Part shown: positions 48,839 through 61,962 of the stretch, piece by piece | How positions within the stretch are numbered: the first letter of the stretch is position 1 | Layout: every line of letters begins with the position of its first letter | Source of the DNA: Lentinus brumalis | Lineage: Eukaryota; Basidiomycota; Agaricomycetes; Polyporales; Polyporaceae | Length of the DNA: 64,000 nt | Direction of reading: 5' to 3' | NCBI GenBank assembly: GCA_001792895.1 | Contig: MARA01000001.1 | Location: 1,054,001-1,118,000 of the forward strand | The notes under the pieces: generated by a model | Databases searched by the model: none | What the model was told of the DNA's origin: nothing | What the model saw: only the letters and a program-made list of their open reading frames with translations | Position numbers and translations under genes: made by a program

Positions 48839-49640
48839 TTGCGAGGTGTCTCTCTGTCTGGCTCATGCCATGCTTGTTGCTTGTTTGTTGTGCTCCCGGA
48901 TGCCTATTGTATTTTGTACCTGTGTAATTTTTGTTCAGACTCATACGGCTATCGACCCGTATGGTCGGCTGAAGGTCCATCTTACTCCATCCCGCCTTCA
49001 GAGAGACGCTGCTTCTTGAAGATCGTTCTCAGAAAATGGGACATGATGGAATGCAACGTCCATGCGGACATCTATGGTTTCCATTGATTCAACACAACAT
49101 CAAATGATCCTCCCCGTTTACTCCGCGTCCATGTTGCATCAAGAATGTCAATCAAGTCGCACTGTCGCACAATGGCAGACGACGACGAGCGTCGTCAAGT
49201 GTCGGTCGCACATCGCGTATGAAGCGCAACGATACATAGAAATAATCATTGTCAGCGACCGATGGGGAAGGAGGTTACATCTCGGATAGATTCCATCACT
49301 ATATATGACCGACCCACTTGCACGTACGCCAATACTGCCGCCGTGACCAGGAGCCGTGCAACAACATTAGTATTCGTGGTATGGGGGAATAGAGATGTGG
49401 GGGGGTGCGACCCGAGCACAATAATAAGAACACAACATCAACCACCAATACGAAGACAAGTAGTACCCTTGGAAGCCAGCCTCTCGAGGGGCCCAGATGA
49501 ACATGGGGGGAAGATCCGGCGCCGTGGAGAGACTAGACTAGTAGCTATACATGGCGTTTGCTTCCCAATCAAAAAAAACCAAGAGGATGAGTGACCGGAG
49601 GGTATAAGGCGCGATTCCCGGCGCGAGCGGGTTGAGACGT
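48839..49640. other. Intergenic, convergent between Iws1 and the wall protein
   Basis: 3' flanks of both neighbours. No gene or clear repeat found. Confidence 0.4.
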
Positions 49641-50502
49641 TTAGAACGCGAGCGCGGCAACAGCGGCGATGGCGCTGAGTGCGAGGGTCGACGCGCTGAA
49701 GTGTACGGACGCAAAGGCTCCGTTTCCAAGGACGCCAGAGCCGGCAGCACCGACGGCGCTAGCACCGCCGCCAGTCGACGAGGGCGCAGCAGGGGCAGAG
49801 CCCGCACCAGTGGGTCCCGCAGCGGGGTTGACGACGAGACTAGAGGACGTTACACTGAGCACTGTTGTGGGCAGATCAGCATGAGATGCGACTCACGTGG
49901 TGCCCGAGACAGACGCGGCAGCGGCGGTAGAGGACGTCGAGGGCGCAGCAGAGGACGAGGACGAGGAGGCAACGCGCAGGGCTGCGGGCAAGCAGGAGTC
50001 GTCCTTGCCCTGCTTGACGGTGATCTGAGAGACGTGCCAAGGGTTACTATGTGGCGCGGCACTTGGAAGCTAAGACTTGCCTCTCCACTCCAGCCGTCTT
50101 CGTTGTCGCCGAGGACGGATATCAAGACCTTCTCGCCAGCCTTGAGGGCGGGGGTGACGGTGATGTGGTTCACGGAGTGGTCACCATACTCGGCGCTGGA
50201 AAGGATGGTTGATCAGATTGCGCGTACACGACAGGCTGTTTCGTGGACAGCCTTACAGGACATCGTCGCAGGGGTTCGCGCTGGAGACGAGGGCGACGTT
50301 GTAGGACTTGGAGCCGACGTTGTCCCAGGTGAGCTGGACGGGCTCGCACTGTTCGGGGCGGGCGCATGAGAGATGCAGGGATGGGCGGGGGGCCGGGCGG
50401 GCGTACCTGGACAAGGTCGACGGTGTTGACGGCGAAGTCGGCGAGAGCTCCCTGGATGGCGAGGGTGGAGAAGAGAGCGACGGAAACGAGAGTGGAGTAC
50501 AT
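49641..50502 (-). CDS. GPI-anchored Ser/Ala-rich cell-surface protein (Kre9/Knh1-like N domain)
   Basis: Probable wall or membrane surface protein. It starts with a signal peptide (MYSTLVSVALFSTLAIQGAL) at 50502. A short beta-rich domain follows: CEPVQLTWDNVGSKSYNVAL, SSANPCDDV, HITVTPALKAGEKVLISVLG, GWSGEA, ITVKQGKDDSCLPA, resembling the Kre9/Knh1 or Ser-Thr-rich GPI family domain. A Ser/Ala/Thr-rich stalk suited to O-glycosylation leads to a hydrophobic tail (STLALSAIAAVAALAF) typical of a GPI signal, with the likely anchor site in the Gly/Asn/Ala stretch before it. Five exons or so. Confidence 0.85.
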
Positions 50503-50854
50503 CGTGGGCGACGACTGGAAAGAATGGAGCAGGGAGCTCAGGCGGGGGATGTGGGACGGGGAGCGAGGGATGGAGGACAGAAGCAAGGTGCGAAGAAAAG
50601 CGAAAGCGGGCAGGCTCCCCGCGTGAGGCCCGTAACGCGGCAACAGCGCGACGCACAAACACCCCCAAACACGCCCGCCTGATCCGGCTGCCACCTGCGC
50701 TGCCGCCGACCGCGTCCAGCTCCGCCGTAGATGCCAAGCCTCGACGCCATATTATATTCCAAGATCGTCCAAGACCGCATCCCGACGGCGACCGGCCCTC
50801 CGCTACATACACCCGACCCTCGACCCTCGAGACCCTCTCCAAGCAACGTCCACC
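50503..50854. other. Spacer between wall protein and citrate synthase
   Basis: Upstream region of the wall protein and 3' end of citrate synthase, both minus strand. No gene seen. Confidence 0.35.
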
Positions 50855-53282
50855 CTACAGCTTGCTCTTCCCCTTGAACGTGGCCAGCATCGTCCGCTTC
50901 GTGATCCTGTCCGCGCCCGTCAGTCCGCGCGACAACAGCGAGCATCAACACGCGCGTGCTTACCCGCCGTGCTCGACCTTCGACGGCGTCTGCTTCGCCC
51001 CCTCCACCGGCTGGCGCTCCTCCACGGGCACGTAGTCGCGTTTCCCCGCCCCAACATACACCTGCATGCATGCCAATCAGACGTGCCGGTCGCCGCCCAG
51101 TCATTCGGCAGACATCGACACACACCTGTCGCGGGCGCCAGATCTTCACACCTCCCTCCTGCAGCATCATCTGCCGCCAGTGTGCCAGCCAGCCGACCAC
51201 CCGAGGCACCGCGAAAAGCACCGGGAAGAAGTCGAGCGGGAACCCTGCGGAGCGCGCACCCCGGCGCTGTCAGTTTGCACCCTCGGACGCAGTGCACGAG
51301 GTAAAACTTACCCATCGCACGGTAGATGAGACCACTGCGGACGTTGTTGACATTCAGCGTCCCATACAACATGGCGTATGACTCACCTCCTGTGAAATAA
51401 CGTGTTCCGTGAGCGACTGTCATAACGCCGTAGTTGAGGCGAGGACGTACCAGAAGTCCACGTTGGGGGCCAGCTTCCGCTTGATGAAGTATTCATCTTT
51501 CATCGCGGCGTCGTGCAGCGCCATGGCAGTCTCCAACAGCTCATCCTTGCCGGTCACCTTGAACACCTCGTCCGCGGTCTTCCGAACGATGAACGAGCGT
51601 GGATCGGACTGTCGTCTGCTCAAGTCAACCATCTTCACACCACGTTGTTGAACACTTACAGTCTTGTAGACTCTGCCGAACAAGGGATCTGCACGTCAAT
51701 GACGTCGCCTGTCCTCGAAGCAATACACGCACGTACCGATGGCCAAATCCGGACAACGTCTTCTCCCTCCGCTTGACAGCTTCGATGAAAGCCGGTACAT
51801 TCTGCGGGCTAATAAGGTGTGAAGGGAAGAACCGCTTGGTGTTAGATCGACCCGACGTACCTTCCAATGGATATAAGCATACGGATCACCGCCTCGTTTG
51901 CTCCGCCATGCAGGGGTCCGCTACACAAGACAGCTCAACAACACTTGTTCCCGTCAGTGACATACGCATGCACTCACTATAACGACGCACATCCGGCACT
52001 GCGACAAGCGTCAGCAATATAAGCGAACAGCAGGAGCAATGCACGTACGCAATTGCGGAGTACGGGTCCACGAGCGAACTGCCTGTCTGCAGGACCGTCG
52101 TACATGATGCATTCAGCTCATGGTCGGCATGGATGAGGAAGAGCACGTCGAGCGCCTTCTCGAGTACTGGGTTGGGAGTGTAGTTCTCCTCTCCGATGTG
52201 GTCCATTTGGTACAGGAAACTGCGAGATGTGGAGTTAGCGATGTCAACCTGCACTACACCAGTAATGCTCACGAGCCAGTGTAGCTGAGCCCTGTCGGAG
52301 GCGTTACAAAGTTACGACCTTGACGGACGCGGTAGGCCATGCTGACAAGTGGTCAGCTAGCAATTTACACACCGATACGGGTGAACGTACGCAGCCAGGG
52401 TGGTCGCTTTGCCGATGAGACGGTAGATCTGCCTGTCCATAGTCGCTAAGGATGCCGCATCGCCTTGTGTGTACAGTCGCTGCCCTGAGAGCTGGTTAGC
52501 TCCGCCGGGACTGCTGCCATGGATGGCAATCCCACCTTGTAGTGAGGGGTTAGCCTCGCTATAGTACGATCCCAGCATAGAGAAGGCGCTAGTGAGCATG
52601 CTCATAGGGTGCGCATCGTACCTGGTCCCAGACCATCAGGACCATAGATGACTATATGCTATCGTATATACGCACCGGAATGACCTGAAGAACCCCTCTG
52701 CGTCCGCGTGCATCACCGAGTGACGCATGACTTCGCCCTCGAAGAACTTGTGCTGCTCCTTCGTCGGCAAGGAGCCATAGATGAGGAGGTATGCAGTCTC
52801 GAGGTGCGACGACTTGAGAGCCAGTTGTTCGATGGGGTAGCCTCTGCTTCGCGTTCAATCGTTCGCTCAATGCTACACATACGTCATCCGCACCTGTATC
52901 GGAGAACTGCGTGCGGGTGTTAGTGGTATTCACACCTCGCGATCCACGCAAGGCGTACGTACCTCCAGCATCTCCGTCAATGTACGTGATCTCACTCCGG
53001 ATGACCGCGGTGTTCAAAAAGCCCTTGTCCTGGACTCTGAGACCCTTCTCGGTCTCGTTCTCTTCCCGCTCTCCAGGTTTCCGCGCGGCCGTCATCGCCT
53101 TGAACGCGGTCGCGGGGATCGCATTGTCCGCGATACTGCCATGCCTCTTAGAACATCCCCGCAACACACGACGACAACGCTACTCACGGCACTGTGTACA
53201 CCTTCCCCGTCCGGTTGTCACGTACGGTGAGACTCTCCTGCGGGGCGCCCTCCGGGAGCGATGACGATGTGGGACGGCCCAT
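50855..53282 (-). CDS. Citrate synthase with C-terminal peroxisomal signal (SKL)
   Basis: Condenses acetyl-CoA with oxaloacetate. The start at 53282, [20 protein letters not shown], shows no mitochondrial presequence. The core has [40 protein letters not shown], a histidine region [30 protein letters not shown], and the second catalytic region [18 protein letters not shown], restored when the acceptor GGCAG at about 51692 is used. The C terminus is [20 protein letters not shown] followed by ATFKGKSKL. Ending SKL is a canonical PTS1, so it should act in peroxisomes, for example in the glyoxylate cycle or fatty-acid use. The HRVYK motif resembles the bacterial/plant-peroxisomal type. Many short introns. 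Confidence 0.92.
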
Positions 53283-53808
53283 TGCTGCTGCCGTGAGTCG
53301 TTCGAGGTCGTGGTCGCTGGTCAGAAGGCAAGAGAAGAGGGCCAGTGATGACGTTCAGCCCAGCACGCACGTATATATTCTCCGCCCTCCCCAAAGTGAT
53401 TGACTTCAGTCCTTGGGCTGCAGCGCGTCCGGCACGGCTTTCACATGCTCCCGGGTCAGCGACGCGTCTGCTCACCTGACCGACGCGTCTCTTGAGGGCG
53501 CCTGTTCTCGCCCTGCTGCATCCTGGGTTCCTGCTCAGACTCTTGCCTCAACCTCCGGTGCTACGCCCTCCTTAACTCTTACGGGAACGCATAACGCCAC
53601 AATGATCTGCGAGCTCGACGAGCAATCTATCGAAGACAGAAATGAATTGTGTGGGGAGTATGTATACTACGATCACTCATCCCACCGGGGTCGCCAAATG
53701 ACCGACCCGGAGGCATCACCAATTCCTCGAGAGGGGTCATAAGGCGGGCCAGCGCATGCATTGTCAACCCCACACTTTCCTCTTCACGACGCATACCTCT
53801 TCAGCACC
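53283..53808. promoter_or_regulatory. Divergent promoter of citrate synthase and the MDR reductase
   Basis: The flanking starts face away from each other, so the interval should hold both promoters. No specific box was identified with confidence. Confidence 0.4.
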
Positions 53809-55708
53809 ATGGCCCCTTCCACGTACACGCAGATCACGCTCGCCGAGCGTCCTGAGGCGGAGATCCTCCCCACGACCTTCAAGCGCGAGGTCGTCCCGTT
53901 GAACCTCAAGCCTGGGCCCAAGCAGATCTTGGTGAAGCTGCGCTATGTCTCTATCGACCCTGCCATGCGCGGCTGGCTCAGGGACAAGCGGAGCTATCTT
54001 CCTCCCGTCCAGATTGGGGAGGTCATGCGCGCGGGCGGACTCGCAGAGGTCGTCGAGGCGGGGCCTGAGAGCGCGTTCAAGGTCGGGGATATCGTTGAGG
54101 GAACTTGGGGTACGTGAAGTAGCAATGTGCCCGTGTGTCGCTCGCTCAACGCCTGCGCGGTCAGGTTGGCGCGAATATGGTATTTTCGACGACAAGGCTG
54201 CAACGAAAGTCGAGTAAGTCTTGTGCAGACGGGACGCGTTCATGGTGCTCATGCGCGTATATGTAGTGTGCAGCCGGGCTTGGATATCCTTGATTATATG
54301 GGACCCCTTGGCATGACAGGTGCGTGCTCATTTTGACGAGGGCATAGGTCCAGCAGTGGCGCAGGAAATGTCGTGGAGATCCCAACATCTCTGAGTCGGT
54401 TTCGCAAAGTGCTCCATGGCACCTAACTTTTTCTTGAATGTTTGGGAGCATTACAAGGCCCTTGAAATGGATCGAGACTGCAGTGTCGAGAGTTTGCTTT
54501 GACCGAACTCACGGTCCAGGATATGTCATATTTCCTGCGGTGCATGACGTGCAGGAAGGATGACATTGTCGGGACTTATAACTTTCTCGCCTACCGGTGG
54601 CCTCGCGTGTTGGTGCCGTCTCTGGCATCTGCAGCATCCAGGAATGCTCAGACAACACCGGCTAAGGGTAAACCTGAAGTTGCATGGCTGGGAAAGCTGC
54701 AAGTCACTGAGGATTACCCGGGCATCATCCTGCTGCCAGCTACAAGGCTCAATCCGCTTGATTATCTGGTACTGATGTGCGCTTCTTAATCGTGTAGGCA
54801 TGACCGCATACTTCGTAGGTCGATGGGGACGCGCGCATAAGGCATAACGCCGATGCTGACCGTTCTCTCAGGGTCTCCTCGATGTGGGGCAGGTAAAACC
54901 CGGCGAGAAGCTGCTCGTCTCAGGTGCGGCAGGTGCGACGGGATCCGTCGTGTGCCAAATTGGCAAGAAGAAGGGCGCGAAGGTGTACGCCATCGCAGGC
55001 TCCCAGGAGAAGTGCGACTGGCTCGAGAAAGACGTTGGCGTGGAGAAGGCGCTCAACTACAAGAGCCCGACGTTCTTCGACGACTTCAAGAAACACGTCG
55101 GATACGTCGATGTTTTCTTCGACAACGTTGGTGGCGAGATCCTGGACTTTGTGCTCACGAGGTTGAACCTCCATGCACGGATCGTCTTGTGCGGTACGCG
55201 ATTTCTGCTGAACTTGGGCTATCGCCATTCTGATAACACATCATGTGTGTGCAGGTGCCATCTCGGACTACAGTGAGCGGCTTTCTCGTTGGTAGTAGTT
55301 TGAAGTTTAACCATCCGGCTCGATAGACAAGGCTAAACCTCAGGGACTCACTGCATACCTGAATCTCATCGCCATGCGCGCAAAGATCCAAGGTTTCATT
55401 GTGTAAGTTGCACCGGTCTCGCTCTTCACGGTCGCTCATGCACTTGTCTGTTAGCTTCGACTACGCGAAGCAATACTCCGAAGCACGCCAGGAGATTGCT
55501 GCATGGCTCAAGGATGGCAGCTTCAAGAGGCGTTTCCATGTTGTGAAGGGTCTCCAGAACGCCCCCGAAGCATTGAACCTACTCTTCTCAGGAGGCAATA
55601 CAGGCAAACTGTATGTTTCACCCGTGCCTACGTATTGGATTCATGAGCTGACTTGACGTTCACATGGGCAGTATTGTGCAGGTGTCAGATGAACCTGCGA
55701 AGCTGTGA
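53809..55708 (+). CDS. NADP-dependent MDR oxidoreductase (leukotriene B4 dehydrogenase / prostaglandin reductase type)
   Basis: A zinc-independent medium-chain reductase, likely for enones or aldehydes. It starts MAPSTYTQITLAERPEAEIL. Exons give ILVKLRYVSIDPAMRGWLRD, VMRAGGLAEVVEAGPESAF, EGTWGWREYGIFDDKAATKV, DYMGPLGMTGMTAYFGLLDV, the nucleotide-binding GEKLLVSGAAGATGSVVCQI, VDVFFDNVGGEILDFVLTRL, and the tail FDYAKQYSEARQEIAAWLKD. It ends VSDEPAKL at 55708. The residues YMGPLGMTG|MTAYFGLL are split by an intron of about 477 nt (54321-54797), many times longer than its neighbours. Confidence 0.9.
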
Positions 55709-56120
55709 TATCGACTACTGCGGCCCACTCCTCGTCGTATATTGCGCGTACCAAATGTATTGTAGTGTACCCGAATCCTTTTGCATCGGCCTTTTCTTTG
55801 ACTCTCGAGCTTCTCCAAGGTCAGCTCTACGACGACTCACCTCACCGTGAAGCTGAAGCTCGCGCCACGCGTAAACATCGGTCGAAGTATTGCGATTGTT
55901 GGGATCTGCTTGTTGGCCTCGGATGATGTCACGTCGAAGGCGGTTCTGCGGTAGTGGAGTTGGGGATGCACGTGCTGCGAACATATCTCGGCCAAAACGG
56001 GACGAAGCTGGACGAGTATCAGCTGGGCCGGTGGAATCGCAGAGAACGCTCACCTTCTGCTTCGCGTCGTCATATGTCTCTCCCTCATCGTCATCATCCC
56101 CCTGCTCGCCCCCTCCGACG
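55709..56120. other. Short spacer before the Caf120-like gene
   Basis: Between two plus-strand genes. Contains the 3' end of the MDR gene and the upstream region of the next. No gene seen. Confidence 0.35.
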
Positions 56121-59100
56121 ATGACCACCGCTCCCCCGCGCACGTCGACCAGCCCGCGCTTCGACAACCTCAACGAGGGCTTCATCTCGCCCGCACGTCT
56201 CCAGCAGTGGAAGCAGGAGCACGAGCGCGTTCACTCTCTCGGAACCTCGTTGTCTCAACCTCCAGTCACCTCGCCGCAGCCTGACGTCGCTGCGAGTCGC
56301 CCCGTTCCCGAAAGGCGCAACACGAGCTCTGATTTCTCTCCGAATGCGAACGGCAACCCGTCCAAGCACCGTTCCAAGCCATCCTTCTCGTTCTTTACCC
56401 GCAAGTCCTCCAATGAGACCCCTCCGCTTTCCTCGCCTCCCGCGAACTCGCGCCCGGCGACCTCGCCCTTGCAGTCGCAGCAAGGCCCCTCTCAGCCGGT
56501 TGCTCCCGCGCGCCGTCCCATTGATGGGGAGATGAACTCGTCTCACCCTTCACGTCTTGTCAAGCAGCAGCCTCAACCCCCGCCTCAAACCCAGCAGCAA
56601 GAAGAGCCCACGCCGGAGATGAACGCCGCGTCTGCTCCACAGCCCCAGCCCGCTCAATTGCACCCAGAAATACGGTCTGTCGTGCAGCTTACCCTCGCGC
56701 ATGCGCACAAGGTCTACTTCTCGGGACCGCTCATTCGGCGTATCGAACGTCAGCCCGATGGACATAAGCCTGCCAAGGACGATGGGTGGAAGGAGGTGTG
56801 GGCGCAATTGGGAGGGACGACGCTGAGCGTGTGGGACATGTCAGAGATTCAGGAGGCAAGCAAGCAGGGCAAACAGGTGCCACCCGCGTACATCAATATT
56901 ACTGATGCTGTGAGTACTGTGTATTCTGTGTGTGTTTGTCGCTATTCAACGTGGCTGTCGCTACCAGTTCGTGCATGTGCTCGGGTCTATCGCGCTGCCG
57001 CCTACCCCTGGGGCTCCTCAAAGGCGTTATACCAACGTACTCACGCTCAACACCGCCGGCTCTAACCTTTATCTATTCTCGTGCCCTTCTGCAGAGGCAC
57101 TGGTTCAGTGGACCGCCGCGATGCGTCTAGCCGCTTGGGAGAAGTCCCGGCTGGAGGAGATTTACACCGCCCACCTGATACGGATTACTCTCAACGATGG
57201 TAAGTTTCACGCGAGCGGGGTGCCCGGAAGATTTATATTGACTATGGTCGCAGGAAGGAGCGCTCCTACACCGCTGGTGAATGGTCGCCTTGAGGGCTGG
57301 GTGCGGATTAGGGTCGCGGGGCAGACGGACTGGAAGAGGCAGTGGATGGTGATCTCGGCGGGAAATAACCTTGGAAATCCGGACCATGGGTCGGTCTCCG
57401 AACAAGGCCACGAACGTCCGGAGTCTCCGACTGCACCTCGGAAGAAGCGCATGTCCGCTCTGTTCTCTCGCGACAAGCACCCGGGGCAGCCGAATCTGCC
57501 ATCAAGACCGATGATCCAGATATTCCCTTCTAACCGTCCCAAGGATAAGAAGAAGGCGCTCCTCACAATCCGTTCGGTCTCTCAAGCGTTTGCGGTGTAT
57601 CCGGAGCGTCCTGAGCTTATCAGTCGGAGCACACTGATGAAGCTTGAAGGTCAGCTCGGAGATGAGGAGATGGCGGGCGTCCTGAAGATGCGTGAGGCTT
57701 GGCTCCTTGTGATGCCAGAACTTGAAGGCGCAAATACACGCGCCTCGGAAATGCTCAGGTGGATTATCGGTGAGTTCACAGATCGCGCACAGTCTTTGCA
57801 TGACTGAGCTTTCTATAGGCATTCATGACGCTTTTGAGTTGTACGGTCGGCCGCGTATGTACAGCTGGGATCCTCGCGATGCGCAGTCCATGATGTTTGC
57901 ATATCCTATCGGGCCTCATAGAGACGTAAGCATGAACGGTCACTCAATGCTTTGACCCACTCTGATGAAGTCCATAGCTGCTCTTCCTTGATCGCGAGTT
58001 TGCGGAAAGTCTGGATCCTCGTGACGACCGCACATCGGCCATTCGCTCTCAGTTGCAGCGCATTCTCTTGGATCGCATGAACGGCGTGGGCCCCCCAGGT
58101 CCGGCAAGTCCTCCTCGAGTTGTTCAGCAGCCCCCGACGCTGCCGCCACTTCCTGACTTGTCTCCGGAGGAGGAGCTCTCGCAACCTTTCCAGTCACAGC
58201 AGCCTCAGTCGTCATCGCCAGCGAAGCAGCCCCAGTCTGACGGTCCGTTGTCTCTGGAGCTCCCACCTTTCAACTTCGACTCGCAAGCGATCAACGATGA
58301 CGAGGAACGACGTCCGTTGTCTCCGATCACTGAGCGCAGCACCCCTTTCGAAGGTCGCTCTATGTCTGCTGAGAAGCCCACAGTTGCGAAGACGCCATCT
58401 ACCTCGCCCCCGCGTATTTTGGAGGAATCGCGGTCGATCTTTGAGCAGCCTCTTGTGTCGAGCCCTACAGCGACCAGCCCGCCCCCTGATCAGAATATGG
58501 CTGGGCGAGCAAGCGTGGAATCATACGCGCAGGGCTCTGGTTCCCGACCTGACTCCAAGTTCATTCAGCCCCCGGGGCAGATCTCCCGCTCGTCGACGAG
58601 TCACCCAAGCTCATCGACTCCTCCGCTGGAGACCTCGAGACAGCAGATGTCTCCGGAGCCTCGTTCGACTACTCCTTCGATCCCACCTCGGTTTGCTGCT
58701 GCATCTACCCGCGCACTCTCTCCTCCTCGTGCAGCATCGCCGCTTCGCGCTACCTCACCTCCCCAGTCTCAAACTACTTCACCCTCGGCCACACAAGCAG
58801 GGCCGCCGCTCTCTTCCCGGATGGTTCCCGATCGGTCAATATCTCAGGCCTCTATACCCACCATTCCCACTCCGATGTCTCGCGCGTCGTATACCATGGA
58901 ATCCACCCCCCCTGCTACCCAACAGCCTGTGCAAGGCGCTGTCGGCAAGAAGCCCAGCCTGAGTGATGACATCCTCGGCGATGCAGGGGCAGCGCTGTTC
59001 TACATGCAGCACATGCAACAGGAGGGCGCCATCGCTCCGCGCAAGCGTGGCCCGCCTCCAGTTCCGTTCCAAGACGACGATGAAGAAGAAGAAGAGGAGA

Positions 59101-61430
59101 CCCCGTCCGACTCTGAGTCTGAGCCATACACTCCTCCACCACGTCAAGCGACGTCGCCGTTGCGTGTTCAACAGGCTCGTAGCCCGCCTCCGCAACCCGG
59201 GAGTCCCCAGCCCCCGGTCGTACCAGCGAAATCTCCCAAGCCTCAAGCGAGCGGCCATGGCCAGGCTACGCCTATGACGACTGAAACGCCGACTGCGTCC
59301 AGACCGGGCAGTGGCTTACGTAATAAGCCTTCGGGCGCACGTGCGGCGCCGTCGACACGGCTGTCAGCCTACCTTCAAAACTCCTTCCCTGACGCGACCC
59401 CCTCCGAGTCAACCTCGACGACGTCGGCTGCGAGCACCGCCGCGAACCATCCGACCGCCGACGACACCATGACCGCTGCCGTCCACGACACTACGAGTTA
59501 TGAAGATCACAATGCTGACGCGCTTGCGGCACTCTCCTTCCTCGAGCAGGAGGATCGACCTGCTCCTCCACCAGTGTCAGGTGGCTCTAACCCCGCGTCC
59601 CCGCCCCTCCCAGAAGTCCTAGAGACTCCAGCAAGCCCGTCCCAGACGCGTGCCGTGCCCTCGGCTACCTCAGAACAACCCCGATCCTCCTTCGCGCCCT
59701 CGAGGCTAGCCGCAGAACGCAAGGCCAAGACGCAAGCGCAGCAGGCCGCACAGCAGGCTGCTGCTTTGAGGCCTGGCAAGGCGAACGGCAGAGCACGCGC
59801 CAAGCCGAAGAGCGCCAGCGCATGGGGGAGAGCAGTGAGGAGGAGGAGGAGGAAGAGGAAGAAGAGGAAGAGGATGATGAAGAGGTGGATTCCGACGTCG
59901 AACCGCCCGCGCGGAGTGCAGCGAGCGTGAGTGACCACCATTCTGCGTCTGCACACACGTCCCGCTCTCCCTACGCGCAAATGGGCCCTGGTTCGCCAGC
60001 CCACGGCTCCGGCTCCGCGGTCGATGTGAACGCTGGTGCCTACCCTCCCCGTCGCCCGCGCGACCTGCCTCAAGTCCCTGGCGGTCAGAGTACGTCACTT
60101 TCACGCTTCATGGCACCACTTCCATCCCATCCTGACATGTTCTTCCTTGTTCGCTCTAGACCCAGACGAGTACCTTGGCGCATCTCAGTCTCGCCGGAAT
60201 GTATCTGACGCCTACACGGACGGTGGACGCAGAAGTCTGTACCCCGGCGAAAGCAACAGCAGGGGCCCATCACCACAGTTCGGCCAGTCTGGTCCCCAGA
60301 GCTTGCGTCCTCAATCCCAATACCCTCAGAGCCAGTTCGCGCCGCAGCCGCAGGGCCCTCATCGGCAGATTTGGAGCCAGGTCCTCGATCCGGATCGTCC
60401 CGTCGACCAACCCAACAATGGGCGCGATACCTTCATCCAGATGGAGGCGCCCGCGACGACGATGACGAAGGCATTCACGCCGCATGGTCTCCTTTCCGCC
60501 GGCCTCCAGGACAAGCAGGACCGGTCGGCGAAGAGGCAGGAGGAGCTCGCTCGGGAATCGGGCGCGTCGCTCATCAACGTACCGAACAAGCCGCCACCGC
60601 CTCAGACTGGCTTGCTGGGCGCCGTCACCGCCCACGAGCGAGAGCGCAAACGCGAAGGCGGCCTCGGTGCAGCGCTCACGGAACGTGAGAGGGAGAAGCG
60701 TCTCGTCGAGGAGCGCCAGCGCAAGCTCGACGAGTTCCAGCGGCAGCAGCTTGACCAGATGCAGCAGGGCGGGTCCATGTACGGCGGGATGATGCCCGGT
60801 TTCAACCCGATGATGGCCAACCCGATGATGATGGGCATGAACCCGATGATGACTGGTGGGTGGGGCTACCCGGGCATGATGCCTGGGTTCGCGAATCCCC
60901 AGCAGCTCTTCGCCGCCCAGCAGGCCGCCGCGCAGGCGTACCAGCAAGCGATGGTCGCGTTCTCTACCGCGGGCTCCCAGATTGGTGGCGTCGATGGTCC
61001 GGCACCGATAAACCCCATGATGACGGGTGGCTCGATGGGCATGGGTGCCTTCGACCCGCGCATGTCGATGATGGGGATGCCGATGATGAACCCCGGGATG
61101 GGTATGAACCCCATGGGCATGACGCCGACGGGTATGAGTGGTATGGGCGGTATGGGCGGCATGGGTGGCATGGGCGGCATGGGTATGAACCCTGCTATGA
61201 TGGGGCCCGGGGGTATGGGCATGCAGATGACTGGCGGCTCGCAGTTCGACCCTCGCTTCTCTCCCGGGCTCGAGGGTGGTGCTGGCCAGAGGCCGCAAGG
61301 CGACCCGACGCCCTCTGGTTCGCGCCCGTCCCAGTCGCATGGTAGCTCGCCAGCACCGGCTGCTCAAGGTCCTGCCAGCTCGAGCGACGGCTCTCAAAAT
61401 CCATCTGGTCCCCCGTCGACTTCACAGTGA
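56121..61430 (+). CDS. PH-domain protein of the Caf120 / Skg3 family
   Basis: Large multidomain protein; the yeast relatives are a CCR4-NOT-associated factor (Caf120) and Skg3. It starts MTTAPPRTSTSPRFDNLNEG. A PH-like domain spans 56680-57140 (VYFSGPLIRRIERQPDG, WKEVWAQLGGTTLSVWD, FVHVLGSIALP). A second similar region follows (GRLEGWVRIRVAGQTDWKRQ). The middle (58100-59800) is a Ser/Pro-rich disordered segment, with YMQHMQQEGAIAPRKRGPPP. An acidic run comes next, then a Glu/Arg helical region (REREKRLVEERQRKLDEFQR). A Met/Gly-rich C terminus (about 60780-61240) repeats NPMMMG, GMGGMGG and similar. Six or so exons. The frame breaks at five G (59824-59828) just before the acidic run. Confidence 0.85.
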
Positions 61431-61962
61431 TAGTTGCGACTTGCTCGGCCACGCGTCACGGACTGCTATCATTTTCAGTACTCGCTCACTCCTTCATCAT
61501 ACGATGCAACACCTGCACCTACATTTTCTGATTCACTATCGGACGCTCTCCAACCCCTCTCCTCTCGCTTGACTTACGTTCACGTCTATGCTTCCGCTTT
61601 TGGTCTTGATTGGTGTTCGATTTATCACACATCTCACACAACATTCTCTCCACTCGTTCTCATCTTTCCTGGACGTAGCCTTCTATCGTACATCTACCTC
61701 TATCACGAAACTCTAATGGACTCTGCAGATAACACGAATAAGTATGGGAAGATGCTCTGCACGCATTCTTGATTTCAGTACAACGTCCGATGGATCTGAG
61801 AAGCCTGCGGTGCGGCGGCATTGCGCTCGATTTGTGGGCAAAGTTCTGGACAAGTGGGGATACGATGCGAGTCGTCGTTCCATTGACACATCTGACTCTT
61901 ACCGACGCAATGTGGTTAGCGACTGGCCAGATCAGAGGGAGGCAACTCGCACTCACGCACGT
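61431..61962. other. Intergenic between Caf120-like gene and peptide precursor 2
   Basis: A convergent 3' region. No gene or repeat noted. Confidence 0.35.
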
